Notes: generated by a model not told the origin, from the letters alone. A stretch of DNA of 64,000 bases from Pseudomonas sp. H3(2019) (GCF_007713465.1 NZ_VMSG01000016.1:85128-149127); one strand, 5' to 3'; positions 45,237 to 54,224 are shown, counted from the first letter of the stretch. Numbers and translations: made by a program.

Positions 45237-46607
45237 TCACTTCTTGTGGTGAATTCGCCAGCCCATCAGCGCCATCAACCCCAACACCCCTCCCAGCAAC
45301 CACAGCACCTCGTCATAACTGAGCAGCGGCTTCTCGATGCGAATGTAACCCTGCTGATCGAGCAGTTTGTGCAGGGCTTGGTTGGCCTGCTCCAGAGTGA
45401 CTGTTTGCAGGCGTTTGGCCGGGTCGTCGAAATGTCCGTCCTCATAGTCGCCGATGGCACTCCAGTAGTAGTCGGCGAGCCCGCTGTTGCCTTGCACGGC
45501 CCAGGCCTGTCGAGCGATGGCGGCCTGTTTCAGGCGTTCAAAGCCTGCGGGGTCGAGGCCATTCTTGAGCAGATCGGCTTTCAGATCCTCGAGTACCTGC
45601 TGCGCTTGTGGCAGATCATCACGCTCCAGATCGGCGTTCAGGCTGAGGATACCGACACCGCCGAACACTTCGCGTTCGGCCCAGGGGCCGTAGGACAATC
45701 CGTGAGCCAGACGCAATTGACGATAAAGCGCCCAGTCGAGGTAGTCCTTGAGCAGGTCGTACGTTTCGTCATACTGATCATCCATAGCCGGTTCGGGGAA
45801 CAACCAGTGCAGTTTGGCGCCACCCCCCGCCCAGCCCTGAATCAGATTGCGTTCGTCGAGCGCCGGGTGCTGGATCTCCGGCAGCGGCAAATGCTCGGTG
45901 GGATCAATGGCTTTGAGCTCGCCATAGGTGCGCTCCAGGTAGGCCGGCAGCAGGCGATCAAGCTCGCCAACAATAATCAGCGTCATGTTGTTCGGTGCGT
46001 ACCATTCCTTACGGACCTTCTCCAATTGTTCGCGGGTCAGGTGCTCTACCTGGGCCCGCTCCGAGCACTTCAGGCCCAGCTCAACCGCCAGCTGATTGCT
46101 CGCCGTATGGCCCAGGTCCTGGCGGTCGAGCCAGCGCTGCAAGTGGGAGTAATGGCCGCCATCTTCGCGTTCGACCACCTGTTTGGCCGCGCTGATTGCG
46201 CTGTCGTTAAGTCGGGTCTGGGTCAGTAGCGCCAGCAACAGGTCGAGGACTTTGCGTTGATTCTTTGCCGGGGCTTCGATGACGAACGTGGTGTCGGCGT
46301 TACTGGTGTAGGCGTTCCATTCACCCCCCAGTGCCTGCATGCGTTCTTCGAGCCCGCCTTCGCCGCTCGCGTCGACGCCACTGAACAGCAAATGCTCAAG
46401 CAGGTGCGGCAGCTCTTTGTCGGCGCAGGCGAAGTCGTCCAGGCCAACGCCTACCACCAGGCGAATCGCCACATGCCCGCGTTCGCTGCCGGGCTTGAGT
46501 AGTAGTTGCAAGCCGTTGGGCAGCGAATAACCTTCGACCTGAAAGCGATCCAGGGCAAATGAGCAGGTGGAACTCAATAGCAGGCACGCAAACAACAGAC
46601 AGCGCAT
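45237..46607 (-). CDS. M16-family zinc metalloprotease, membrane-tethered
   Basis: 456 residues. Signal peptide (MRCLLFACLLLSSTCSFA), then the inverted zinc motif H68-L-L-E71-H72 with the third ligand E146 in VVEREDGGHYSH. The second, inactive M16 domain follows, with YGPWAEREVFGG. A C-terminal helix (VLWLLGGVLGLMALMGW) and HHKK end suggest anchorage in the inner membrane, facing the periplasm. Start at 46607 after AGGAAGG. Substrate unknown. Confidence 0.87.
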   Translation of the reverse strand: MRCLLFACLLLSSTCSFALDRFQVEGYSLPNGLQLLLKPGSERGHVAIRLVVGVGLDDFACADKELPHLLEHLLFSGVDASGEGGLEERMQALGGEWNAYTSNADTTFVIEAPAKNQRKVLDLLLALLTQTRLNDSAISAAKQVVEREDGGHYSHLQRWLDRQDLGHTASNQLAVELGLKCSERAQVEHLTREQLEKVRKEWYAPNNMTLIIVGELDRLLPAYLERTYGELKAIDPTEHLPLPEIQHPALDERNLIQGWAGGGAKLHWLFPEPAMDDQYDETYDLLKDYLDWALYRQLRLAHGLSYGPWAEREVFGGVGILSLNADLERDDLPQAQQVLEDLKADLLKNGLDPAGFERLKQAAIARQAWAVQGNSGLADYYWSAIGDYEDGHFDDPAKRLQTVTLEQANQALHKLLDQQGYIRIEKPLLSYDEVLWLLGGVLGLMALMGWRIHHKK

Positions 46608-46666
46608 AGCAACCTTCCTGGCGGGTAAAAGCGACCTTCTAAGTGACTGCTGTCAACGCTAGACGT

Positions 46667-48325
46667 TCAGGGTGAATGGGTGATGTCAGCCGTATCGTCG
46701 GCAGCCAATGTACCGGTTTCGGTGGTTTCGAGGACAACATAGGCGCTGCCACAGAACAGCGAGTTCAAGCGTCTCATGTCGGCGATCAGTTCCAGATGCA
46801 GCGAGCTGGTTTCGATACTTTGCACGATCTTGCGTTGCAAGCGGCTGACATGGGCGTGAGCCAAGCGTCTTTCCTGTGCGCGGAAGCGACGTTTCTCACG
46901 CAGCAGTTGCCGGGCGCTTTCCTTGTCGGCACTCAGGAACACCGACAGCCCCAGACGCAGGTTGGCGATCAACTGATGGTGCAACCCCGCCAGCTCTTCC
47001 AGGCCAACGTCGGAAAACGAACGTCGTTGCGAGGTCTTCTGCTGCTGGACCTTGCGCAGCATGCGTTCGATCAGGTCAGAGGCGAGTTTCAGATTGATCG
47101 CCAGTTCGATGATTTCTGCCCAGCGCCGGCTGTCCTGGTCGCTGAGGTCTTCACGGGGCATCTGTGCCAGATAGAGTTTGATCGCGCTGCAGAGTGCTTC
47201 GACGTCATCGCTCAGGCGACGCACTTCCTGGGTGACGGCGGTTTGCTTGCCACGCAATACATCGAGCATGGCTTCGAGCATGTTGTCGATCAGGTCGCCG
47301 ATGCGCAGGGTTTCCCGGGCGGCGTTGGCCAAGGCCAGGCTCGGCGTGACGAGAGCGGTGGGGTCCAGATGGCGTGGCTTGGCCTGGCCATTGATTTCCG
47401 GGCGTTCCGGCAACAGCCAGGCACAGAGCCTGGCCATTGGACCAACGCTGGGCAACAGCACCAGGCAACGCACTGTGTTGTAGAGCAGATGAAAACCGAT
47501 CACCAGGCCTTGCGGGCGGTAATTGAGGCTGTCCATCCAGTGCGCCAGCGGGCCGAGCACTGGAATGATCAGCAACAGGCCGATCATCTTGTAGAGCAGG
47601 CTGCCCAGCGCCACCTGACGTCCGGCGGCGTTCTGCATGCTGGTGCTGAGAAACGCCAGCACACCGCTGCCGATGTTGGCGCCGATCACCAGACCGATGG
47701 CCACCGGCAGGCTGATCACTCCGGCACCGGCAAGGGTTGCGGTGAGCAGGACGGCAGCCAGGCTGGAGTAGGAAATCATCGCGAACAGCGCACCGACGAG
47801 GGCATCGAGCAGGATGTCGCCCGTCAGCGAGGCAAACAGCACTTTGACGCCATGAGCGTGGGTGATTGGATCAGCCGCTTCGACGATCAACTGCAGCGCG
47901 AGAATAATCAGCCCCAGGCCGATGCCAACCCGGCCGAGTTGGCCCGCACGGGTCTGCTTGCGTGAGAGAAAGAAAATCACCCCGAGGAAAATCAGCAGTG
48001 GCGACAGCCATGACAAATCCAGCGTCAGGACTCGCGCCATCAGCGCGGTACCGACGTCGGCACCGAGCATGGTCGCCAGGGCGGGCGTCAGCGCCATCAA
48101 GCCCTGGCCGACAAACGAGGTCACCAGCATTGCCGTGGCGTTGCTGCTCTGGACCATGGCGGTGACGAGAATCCCGGCGATAAAGGCCAGCCAGCGTTTG
48201 GACATGTTCTGGCCAATGACATGGCGCAGGTTCGAGCCGTAGACCCGCAGGATGCCGGTTCGGACAATGTGCGTGCCCCAAATAAGCAAGGCGACGGCGG
48301 ACAGTAGATTGAGCAGGGTCAGCAT
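46667..48325 (-). CDS. Na/Pi cotransporter family protein with PhoU-like domain
   Basis: 552 residues from the ATG at 48325, which has AGGGGG six bases upstream; the frame opens a little earlier. The N-terminal 310 residues hold the duplicated family motif (MVQSSNATAMLVTSFVG and SYSSLAAVLLTATLAGAG). The C-terminal 200 residues are helical and PhoU-like. YjbB-type proteins of this class export phosphate or sense it. Divalent direction of transport cannot be read from sequence. Confidence 0.88.
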   Translation of the reverse strand: MLTLLNLLSAVALLIWGTHIVRTGILRVYGSNLRHVIGQNMSKRWLAFIAGILVTAMVQSSNATAMLVTSFVGQGLMALTPALATMLGADVGTALMARVLTLDLSWLSPLLIFLGVIFFLSRKQTRAGQLGRVGIGLGLIILALQLIVEAADPITHAHGVKVLFASLTGDILLDALVGALFAMISYSSLAAVLLTATLAGAGVISLPVAIGLVIGANIGSGVLAFLSTSMQNAAGRQVALGSLLYKMIGLLLIIPVLGPLAHWMDSLNYRPQGLVIGFHLLYNTVRCLVLLPSVGPMARLCAWLLPERPEINGQAKPRHLDPTALVTPSLALANAARETLRIGDLIDNMLEAMLDVLRGKQTAVTQEVRRLSDDVEALCSAIKLYLAQMPREDLSDQDSRRWAEIIELAINLKLASDLIERMLRKVQQQKTSQRRSFSDVGLEELAGLHHQLIANLRLGLSVFLSADKESARQLLREKRRFRAQERRLAHAHVSRLQRKIVQSIETSSLHLELIADMRRLNSLFCGSAYVVLETTETGTLAADDTADITHSP

Positions 48326-48494
48326 ACTGGGCCCCCTGAATGGACAGCGCCCCAATGGAGCAAGTTGACGATGCCGCGCGACGTTCTACGTTCTGTATTT
48401 AAGCTGTAGTTGGCTAACGGTCCGGGCGCCAGCATCGCATAGCTAAAGAGTCGATTGAAACAAAACTGTCATGAAAACAGCTGCAAGCGGGCGC

Positions 48495-48520
48495 GAAAAA
48501 GGGGCTCGAAAGCCCCTTCT
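48495..48520 (-). terminator. Intrinsic terminator of the TerC gene
   Basis: Read on the minus strand, AGAAGGGGCTTTCGAGCCCC is followed by a T run. Confidence 0.8.
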
Positions 48521-48537
48521 TCTACTGTGCATTCAGG

Positions 48538-49305
48538 TTATTGACGCGGGATGTCCTTGCGCAGTTTCACCGGCTCCTGCTGTTTCTTCTTTTTCGCGAT
48601 CGCGGTTCGCATCTTGATGTTGATCGCCTCCACGGCCAGCGAGAACGCCATGGCGAAGTAGACGTAGCCTTTGGGTACATGCACGCCGAAGGCTTCGGCG
48701 ATCAGCACGGTACCCACCACCAGCAGGAACGACAGCGCGAGCATTTTCAGCGACGGATGCTTGTCGATGAACGCGCTGATCATGCCCGAGGCCATCATCA
48801 TCACCAGTACCGCGACGATGATTGCAGCAACCATGACCGGAACATGGGACACCATGCCGACCGCAGTAATCACCGAGTCCAGAGAGAAGACGATGTCGAT
48901 GATCGCGATCTGGATGATGGTGTAGAGGAAGTTGCCGCCCTTGCCGCTTGGCCCATCGTCAGTTTCGTCTTCGCCTTCCAGTGCGTGAAACATTTCCTGG
49001 GAGCTTTTCCACAGCAGGAACAGGCCACCGAAGAACAGGATCAGGTCTCGCCCGGAAATACCCTGACCGAAGAGCACGAACAAGTCGGCGGTCAGGCGCA
49101 TGACCCAGGTGATCGACAGCAATAGCAGGATCCGCGTGATCATGGCCAGTGCCAGGCCGAAGATCCGGGTGCGCGCCTGCATGTGCTTGGGCATGCGGCT
49201 GACGAGGATCGAGATCATGATGATGTTGTCGATGCCCAGCACGATTTCCAGGGCAGTCAGCGTGAAGAAGGCAACCCAGATTTCAGGGTTGGTCAGCCAT
49301 TCCAT
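48538..49305 (-). CDS. TerC family integral membrane protein
   Basis: 255 residues, seven helices. The family motif ALEIVLGIDNIIMISI near the N-terminus and IIDIVFSLDSVITAVGM in the second half carry the conserved acidic residues in membrane. TerC proteins are linked with manganese export or metalation of exported proteins; which one applies here is unknown. The C-terminal end is lysine rich. 70 bases separate it from citM. Confidence 0.88.
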   Translation of the reverse strand: MEWLTNPEIWVAFFTLTALEIVLGIDNIIMISILVSRMPKHMQARTRIFGLALAMITRILLLLSITWVMRLTADLFVLFGQGISGRDLILFFGGLFLLWKSSQEMFHALEGEDETDDGPSGKGGNFLYTIIQIAIIDIVFSLDSVITAVGMVSHVPVMVAAIIVAVLVMMMASGMISAFIDKHPSLKMLALSFLLVVGTVLIAEAFGVHVPKGYVYFAMAFSLAVEAINIKMRTAIAKKKKQQEPVKLRKDIPRQ

Positions 49306-49375
49306 GTGTATTCCTTTGAGCGAGTGTTAAGCCACGCCGCCAGCACTTGGCTGGCGGCGTGGTGAGTTGATGCCG

Positions 49376-50683
49376 TTACAAGGTGCTGAACAGCGGGAAA
49401 ATCCCCATCAGCAATGCAGCGACGAGTATGCACATGCAAACCAGTACTGCCCACTTCAGGGTAAAGCGTTGGTGGTCACCGAATTCGATCCCGGCCAGGG
49501 CTACCAGCAAGTAGGTAGACGGCACCAGTGGGCTCAGCAAGTGGACGGGTTGACCGACGATCGAGGCTCGGGCCATTTCCACCGCGGTGATGCCGTAGTG
49601 GCTGGCGGCTTCGGCCAGAACCGGCAATACACCGTAGTAAAATGCATCGTTGGACATGAAGAAGGTGAACGGCATGCTCGCCAATGCGGTGATCACGGCC
49701 AGGTACGGACCGAGGAAATCCGGGATCACGGCCAGCAGGCTTTTCGACATGGCATCGACCATGCCGGTGCCGGACAGGATGCCGGTGAAGATACCGGCGG
49801 CGAAAATCAGCCCGACCACGGCCAGCACGCTGCCGGCATGGGCTGCAACGCGATCTTTCTGCTGTTGCAGGCAGGGATAGTTGACGATCATCGCGATACT
49901 GAACGCGACCATGAATAACACCGGCAGTGGCAGCAGCCCGGCGATCAAGGCACACATCAGGGCCAGGGTCAGGGCACCGTTGAACCAGATCAGCTTCGGA
50001 CGACGAGCATCCGGGAACTGCGAAACGCTGATTTCGCTGTGGTCGATTTCGTCGCCGATCAGCTGCAATTCACCCAGGCGCGCACGCTCACGTTTACCGT
50101 ACAGGTAGGCAATCGCCAGGATCGCCACCACGCCAGCGAGCATGGCGGGGATCATCGGCACAAAGATGTCCGATGGGTCGACATGCAGCGCACTCGCGGC
50201 ACGCGCGGTCGGGCCGCCCCACGGGGTCATGTTCATCACGCCGCCGGCGAGGATGATCAGGCCGGCCATGATCCGTGGGCTCATGCCGATGCGGCTGTAC
50301 AGCGGCAGCATGGCGGCCACGCAGATCATGTACGTCGTGGCGCCGTCACCGTCCATGGACACCACCAGGGCCAGCACCGCGGTGCCGACGGAAACCTTTA
50401 ACGGGTCGCCCTTGACCAGTTTGAGTATCTTGCGCACGGCCGGGTCAAACAGGCCGGAGTCGATCATCAGGGCGAAATAGAGGATGGCGAACATCAGCAT
50501 CACCCCGGTCGGGGCCAGCTTGGTGATGCCTTCGAGCATCATCGGGCCGATCTTCGGGGCAAAACCACCGAACAGGGCAAACAGGATCGGAACGATGATC
50601 AGGGCGATCAGCGCCGACAGGCGCTTGGTCATGATCAGGTACATGAACGTGATGACCATGGCAAAGCCAAGGAAAGTCAGCAT
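49376..50683 (-). CDS. CitMHS family citrate/metal:proton symporter
   Basis: 435 residues, twelve or so helices. Segments such as DGDGATTYMICVAAMLPLYSRIG, GVMNMTPWGGPTARAASALH and FTFFMSNDAFYYGVLPVL are typical of CitM-type transporters, which take up citrate complexed with a divalent metal. Equivalent to PA5476 (citA) in my memory. GGAGTATTCCC precedes the ATG. A leader ORF with a Crc-like motif lies upstream. Confidence 0.9.
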   Translation of the reverse strand: MLTFLGFAMVITFMYLIMTKRLSALIALIIVPILFALFGGFAPKIGPMMLEGITKLAPTGVMLMFAILYFALMIDSGLFDPAVRKILKLVKGDPLKVSVGTAVLALVVSMDGDGATTYMICVAAMLPLYSRIGMSPRIMAGLIILAGGVMNMTPWGGPTARAASALHVDPSDIFVPMIPAMLAGVVAILAIAYLYGKRERARLGELQLIGDEIDHSEISVSQFPDARRPKLIWFNGALTLALMCALIAGLLPLPVLFMVAFSIAMIVNYPCLQQQKDRVAAHAGSVLAVVGLIFAAGIFTGILSGTGMVDAMSKSLLAVIPDFLGPYLAVITALASMPFTFFMSNDAFYYGVLPVLAEAASHYGITAVEMARASIVGQPVHLLSPLVPSTYLLVALAGIEFGDHQRFTLKWAVLVCMCILVAALLMGIFPLFSTL

Positions 50684-50732
50684 GGGAATACTCCAGGCGT
50701 AGCGCGGCTAGGGAATGGCGAACCGGGTGGGG

Positions 50733-50813
50733 TCAGCGCAGAACGGAAAGCACGAGGCGTACGGGGGGAGTCGGGGCAAACAGGCGGGTACGAGCGGACA
50801 TCAGAATCACCAT
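50733..50813 (-). CDS. Probable 26-residue leader peptide of the citrate transporter
   Basis: ATG at 50813 (or the in-frame ATG at 50801, MSARTRLF, which has GGTGA upstream) opens 26 codons ending at 50733, 49 bases before citM. The product is basic and hydrophobic (...TPPVRLVLSVLR). The sequence AACAACAACAATGG overlaps the first start. It looks like a short regulatory ORF; no proof of translation. Confidence 0.5.
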   Translation of the reverse strand: MVILMSARTRLFAPTPPVRLVLSVLR

Positions 50814-50823
50814 TGTTGTTGTT
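50813..50823 (-). promoter_or_regulatory. Hfq/Crc catabolite motif AACAACAACAA
   Basis: On the minus strand AACAACAACAA runs directly into the leader ATG. It is a perfect AAnAAnAAnAA site, the classic target of Hfq with Crc in Pseudomonas carbon source control. Confidence 0.6.
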
Positions 50824-51111
50824 AATTGAGCCAGGCGAACGTTGCGACATTCGTTTGGCCAACCGGTCTGTTGCCGGCAGTGCGGGCGATCCTAATTGGC
50901 AAACCTTTCAGCCAGCTTTCGCTGAGTAAACACCGGACGAGATGTTCGAGGTGGTGTGACGCGGCCTGAAGTAGTGGCCATTACCGTGGTTTGACGGCGT
51001 CAAATATGAGGAAGGGGAAATCGGAATGAGCGAGCTGCACCAAGATCGCAGCCTGCGGCAGCTTCTACGTCGATTATCTGTAGGAGCTGCCGAAGGCTGC
51101 GATCGTTTGAC
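50824..51111. other. Intergenic region with promoter of citM and a REP-B repeat
   Basis: About 290 bases. It must hold the citM promoter, which I cannot define, and the repeat at 51044. I see nothing else. Confidence 0.5.
51044..51104. repeat. REP-type palindrome (family B)
   Basis: GATCGCAGCCTGCGGCAGCT pairs with AGCTGCCGAAGGCTGCGATC around a TCTAC/GTAG loop. Same unit as at 15973; eight bases from the stop of the DUF4105 gene. Confidence 0.82.
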
Positions 51112-53073
51112 TTAAGGTAACTCCAGCCCGCCGGCCGCCTTATGCAACGCTCGCAAATGCTCACCCAATTGCTTGATGTTGGCCTCATTCGCGGCGATCT
51201 CGGCCGCTCGGCCTGGCTCAAGCAGCGCCCTGACCTCTTTGTCCAGATCACCGGTCAACACCTGTAGTTTCTTCTGTCGCGTACTGCTTTCCGACTCCAG
51301 GCGTTTCCATTCATTGGGCTGTGGAAGGCCGTAGCCGCCCCTGTCGAGCAGTTCTGCCGGACGGCTGAGGAAACCACTGTTGACGAGAATCTGCTTCAAG
51401 GTCTGATTGGCCTGGTCCATACCGCCGTTTTTCAACTCACGAGCATCCAGATAACGTTGCTTCACTTCATTCTGGGCAAGCAACAATTGCTGGCGGAAAC
51501 TCGCCTGCTCCAGCAACAACAATGCAGCGCTGGTGCGCAGATCGGCCTGCTGAAACCACGGACGACGTTCTGCAGCAGTCAGTGCCATCCAGTCTTCAAC
51601 TTTGTCCTGTTTGATCGGCAGGTGCTTTTTCAGCACCTCGAACATTGCTTGATAGCGATCGCGAAACGAGTCGAAGCGATAGCCCAGGCGCAAGGCCTCG
51701 CGCGGATTGTCGAGCACGCTGGTATCCGCCAGTCCGCGGGCCTTGAGTATTTCCAGCAAGCCGTTGGGCATGATGCTGTCCATGCCGACCAGCTGTGGAT
51801 TGTTACTGCCACTGCGCAACAGCTTCAGGCTCTCGACCGCGCAGTTGTTGGACAGGAAGTAATAGTTGCCGTCGTAGCTCCAATGCATTTCGGCTGCGTG
51901 TTCGACCAGTTCTCCAATTTCACTGCGCGACAGATTGAGCGGCACCGAGGCCAGGCTGCGCAGTTCGGTCTTGGTGTATTCGTCGATGACTTGCGACAGC
52001 GGCAACACGAAGAGTCGCGACGGATACTTGCCGACCAGACCATCCCAGCTCGACAGTTGTACGTCACCGACAAAGGCGCGGTAGGACAGCACCAGGGAAT
52101 ATTCAAGATCCAGTCGACAGTCCGGTCCGCGTGGGCGACCGGGCGCGCAGATCACCAGCCGCAACATGCTGTGACCCCAGCGGCTGACCAGATTCTGATT
52201 GGCTTCGGCCAGCAGGTAGTCGACGGAGTAGACCCTTTCCGGATCGACCTGGCCCAGCGGTTGTTTGGCGAAGTCGTTGCCCGCGTTCAGGAAGGCGAAG
52301 GACTGGGAGCAGTTGTCCTTGGCCGGTGGAGCCCAGCCGAAGTGTTCCTGGTAATAACGGTACAGCGCCGGGCGGCGGCAGGCGTAGCTCGGGTCGAGGA
52401 GGAAGTACTCCATGTTGACCGCGACAAATTCCTTGGGGCTGCTCGTCTCGTAGAGGTCCGGGCTGCGGACAACTTGCCGGTTGTGCTGTTCGCGTTCACC
52501 GCGTCGGCCGACGTATTGCGGCCAGCCGGCGAGGTCCAGCAGGCGCGAATCGTCACTCAAGGTGAAACGACGGTCAGTCTGGCCACGGCATTGATCGGGA
52601 AGGCCGACCAGGCCTGAACTGTTGCTCTGTCGCGTACAGCGTTGGATCTGCAAACGCTCGGCACTGGTCCACAAGCGCGCACGGTCATAAATGTGCGTGA
52701 GTTCATGCAGCACCGTGGCGAGCATTTCGCGGCGAACGGTGCCGTGGGGGCGATTGGTTTTTTTCGTCGCGGCGCTGCCGTCGGTGAGGCTGGCCAGCAG
52801 GTTGCGGTTGAGGTCCACCTCTGACACCAGGGACGCCTCTCCGTAGGCGTTACCGGGCATTGCGTCGGTCCAGCCAACATCAATCCGGCGGTCCAGTTGC
52901 TCGATGAAACGCGGCGGCAATGCCTGCATCGCTTCATCTAGCAGTGCCTGGCTGGCCTGCTGTTCTGCCGGACTCAGACCGTCGGTCTTGAGGCGTAGTT
53001 GCAGGCTTGCCTGAGCCGTGCTGCACAGCAGCAGTACGGATCCGGCCAACAGCCAGGCGGCTAATGTTTTCAC
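51112..53073 (-). CDS. DUF4105 (Lnb-like) periplasmic protein with an HExxH motif
   Basis: 653 residues; signal peptide MKTLAAWLLAGSVLLLCSTAQA. The first third has H123-E-L-T-H127 in VLHELTHIYDR and a downstream E222 in VAVNMEYFLLDP, the layout of a gluzincin zinc site. The DUF4105 domain (about 280-440) has H301 in SRWGHSMLRL and C411 in FLSNNCAVESL; these correspond to the His and Cys that I take to be catalytic in Lnb lipoprotein N-acyltransferases of Bacteroides. A helical C-terminal third with coiled-coil character follows. Its ATG overlaps a DUF2388 gene by four bases. The protein may act on lipoproteins or other periplasmic acyl substrates; this is inference. Confidence 0.82.
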   Translation of the reverse strand: MKTLAAWLLAGSVLLLCSTAQASLQLRLKTDGLSPAEQQASQALLDEAMQALPPRFIEQLDRRIDVGWTDAMPGNAYGEASLVSEVDLNRNLLASLTDGSAATKKTNRPHGTVRREMLATVLHELTHIYDRARLWTSAERLQIQRCTRQSNSSGLVGLPDQCRGQTDRRFTLSDDSRLLDLAGWPQYVGRRGEREQHNRQVVRSPDLYETSSPKEFVAVNMEYFLLDPSYACRRPALYRYYQEHFGWAPPAKDNCSQSFAFLNAGNDFAKQPLGQVDPERVYSVDYLLAEANQNLVSRWGHSMLRLVICAPGRPRGPDCRLDLEYSLVLSYRAFVGDVQLSSWDGLVGKYPSRLFVLPLSQVIDEYTKTELRSLASVPLNLSRSEIGELVEHAAEMHWSYDGNYYFLSNNCAVESLKLLRSGSNNPQLVGMDSIMPNGLLEILKARGLADTSVLDNPREALRLGYRFDSFRDRYQAMFEVLKKHLPIKQDKVEDWMALTAAERRPWFQQADLRTSAALLLLEQASFRQQLLLAQNEVKQRYLDARELKNGGMDQANQTLKQILVNSGFLSRPAELLDRGGYGLPQPNEWKRLESESSTRQKKLQVLTGDLDKEVRALLEPGRAAEIAANEANIKQLGEHLRALHKAAGGLELP

Positions 53074-53390
53074 AGTGCGAGTATGGCTTCGGCGAGGACT
53101 TGATCGCTGGCGTCGCGGGCTTCCGGCACACGGGTGCGCAAGGTGTCGAAGGCAGCTTCAAGATGCGCGCCACGGATATCGCCATTGCTGGCGACAAAAC
53201 TGGCCGCGTCGTCATGGGCTTCACGGACGACTTTCGAATCACGAATCGAGGTGGTGGTGTCAGACGTGAAATCGAGGGTGCGCTGTGAGGCGCGGATAAT
53301 CATGTTACTGGTGGCTACCAGGGTATGTGCCTGGGCCACATCGGCCAACAACAGCAGGCCAAGGGTGGCAGCAATCAGCGGGTTACGCAT
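53070..53390 (-). CDS. DUF2388 small periplasmic protein, copy 1
   Basis: 106 residues with a signal peptide (to about A21). The DUF2388 core reads TSIRDSKVVREAHDDAASFV and ASNGDIRGAHLEAAFDTLR. Overlaps the DUF4105 gene by four bases, so the two are translationally coupled. Function unknown. Confidence 0.85.
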   Translation of the reverse strand: MRNPLIAATLGLLLLADVAQAHTLVATSNMIIRASQRTLDFTSDTTTSIRDSKVVREAHDDAASFVASNGDIRGAHLEAAFDTLRTRVPEARDASDQVLAEAILAL

Positions 53391-53416
53391 GGAACGACTC
53401 CGGAAGAACAGGATAA

Positions 53417-53725
53417 CTATTGGACGAGAATTGCCTGTGCCAGTTCAAGGTCGCTGGCATGAAGTTTTGGCTGGGTCTGGCGCAGGTAAACCAGGGCGGA
53501 CTCCAGTTGCGCTCCTCGCAGTTGACCGTCACTGGCAATGAACGCCGCCGCATCATCGTGGGCTGCGAATAGCAGTTTATGGTCGAAGGGCGCGGAGGTC
53601 ACCTTGCTTGTCGCATAAGTGGTGACGACGAGGTTCTGCGTGGACAGGTCCAGGGCGTGGGCCGGGTTGGTCCAGCAGGCGGTGATAAACAGGGATGTGA
53701 TAAATGGCTTTGAAAGAAAATGCAT
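53417..53725 (-). CDS. DUF2388 small periplasmic protein, copy 2
   Basis: 102 residues, signal peptide to about A24 (TNPAHA). Core FAAHDDAAAFIASDGQLRGA aligns with copy 1; this is the most divergent of the three. It ends 27 bases before copy 1, in the same transcript by appearance. Confidence 0.82.
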   Translation of the reverse strand: MHFLSKPFITSLFITACWTNPAHALDLSTQNLVVTTYATSKVTSAPFDHKLLFAAHDDAAAFIASDGQLRGAQLESALVYLRQTQPKLHASDLELAQAILVQ

Positions 53726-53790
53726 GAGGCTCGACGGTTGGAAACGAGTCCCAAGGCTAGCGCAATGCCCGGACCAGAGCCAGCGCTGAG

Positions 53791-53822
53791 GAAACGGGGC
53801 CCAATGTGAGAGCCCCGTTTTC
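53791..53822 (-). terminator. Hairpin after DUF2388 copy 3
   Basis: GAAACGGGGC and GCCCCGTTTTC around CCAATGTGAGA. On the minus strand the T run is short (GTTTCC), so it may only attenuate readthrough into copy 2. Confidence 0.5.
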
Positions 53823-53831
53823 TGACGTTGA

Positions 53832-54149
53832 TCAGATCGCCAGAATGGCTTGAGCCAGCTGTGCGTCAGTGGCTTTCAGCTGTGGCGCCTGTGTGTGGAT
53901 GTAGTCGAGAGCACTTTCCAGGCGTACGCCACGGATGGCGCCTTCGCTGGCCACGAAGCTGGCAGCGTCGTCACGGGCGGCGCGAACGATCTTCTTGTCC
54001 CGCAGCGAAGAGGAGAGATTGGTTGTGGCGTCGGAGCTGTCCTTGAGTGCACCGACGACAGTGTCAGTGGTAATAATGAAGCTGGAGGCGTGCGAATTGG
54101 CAGCCACTGCCAGCAGTGCTGCAGCGCTGAGCAGACGAAGACGGGACAT
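53832..54149 (-). CDS. DUF2388 small periplasmic protein, copy 3
   Basis: 105 residues from the ATG at 54149 with GGAG upstream; signal peptide to about A25 (ANSHA). Core RDKKIVRAARDDAASFVASE and GAIRGVRLESALDYI. First gene of the DUF2388-DUF4105 group. The longer open frame to 54314 is not needed. Confidence 0.84.
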   Translation of the reverse strand: MSRLRLLSAAALLAVAANSHASSFIITTDTVVGALKDSSDATTNLSSSLRDKKIVRAARDDAASFVASEGAIRGVRLESALDYIHTQAPQLKATDAQLAQAILAI

Positions 54150-54224
54150 GGGGTAACTCCTGTGAATAAACCATAAATAGTGACGCCAAGAATAACGTCG
54201 GGCAGCCACGGCGTGATGCGTAAC

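Noticed and set aside
46676..47965. Open frame of 429 codons opposite the Na/Pi cotransporter gene
   Set aside because: Antisense shadow with Gln/His/Arg-rich composition.
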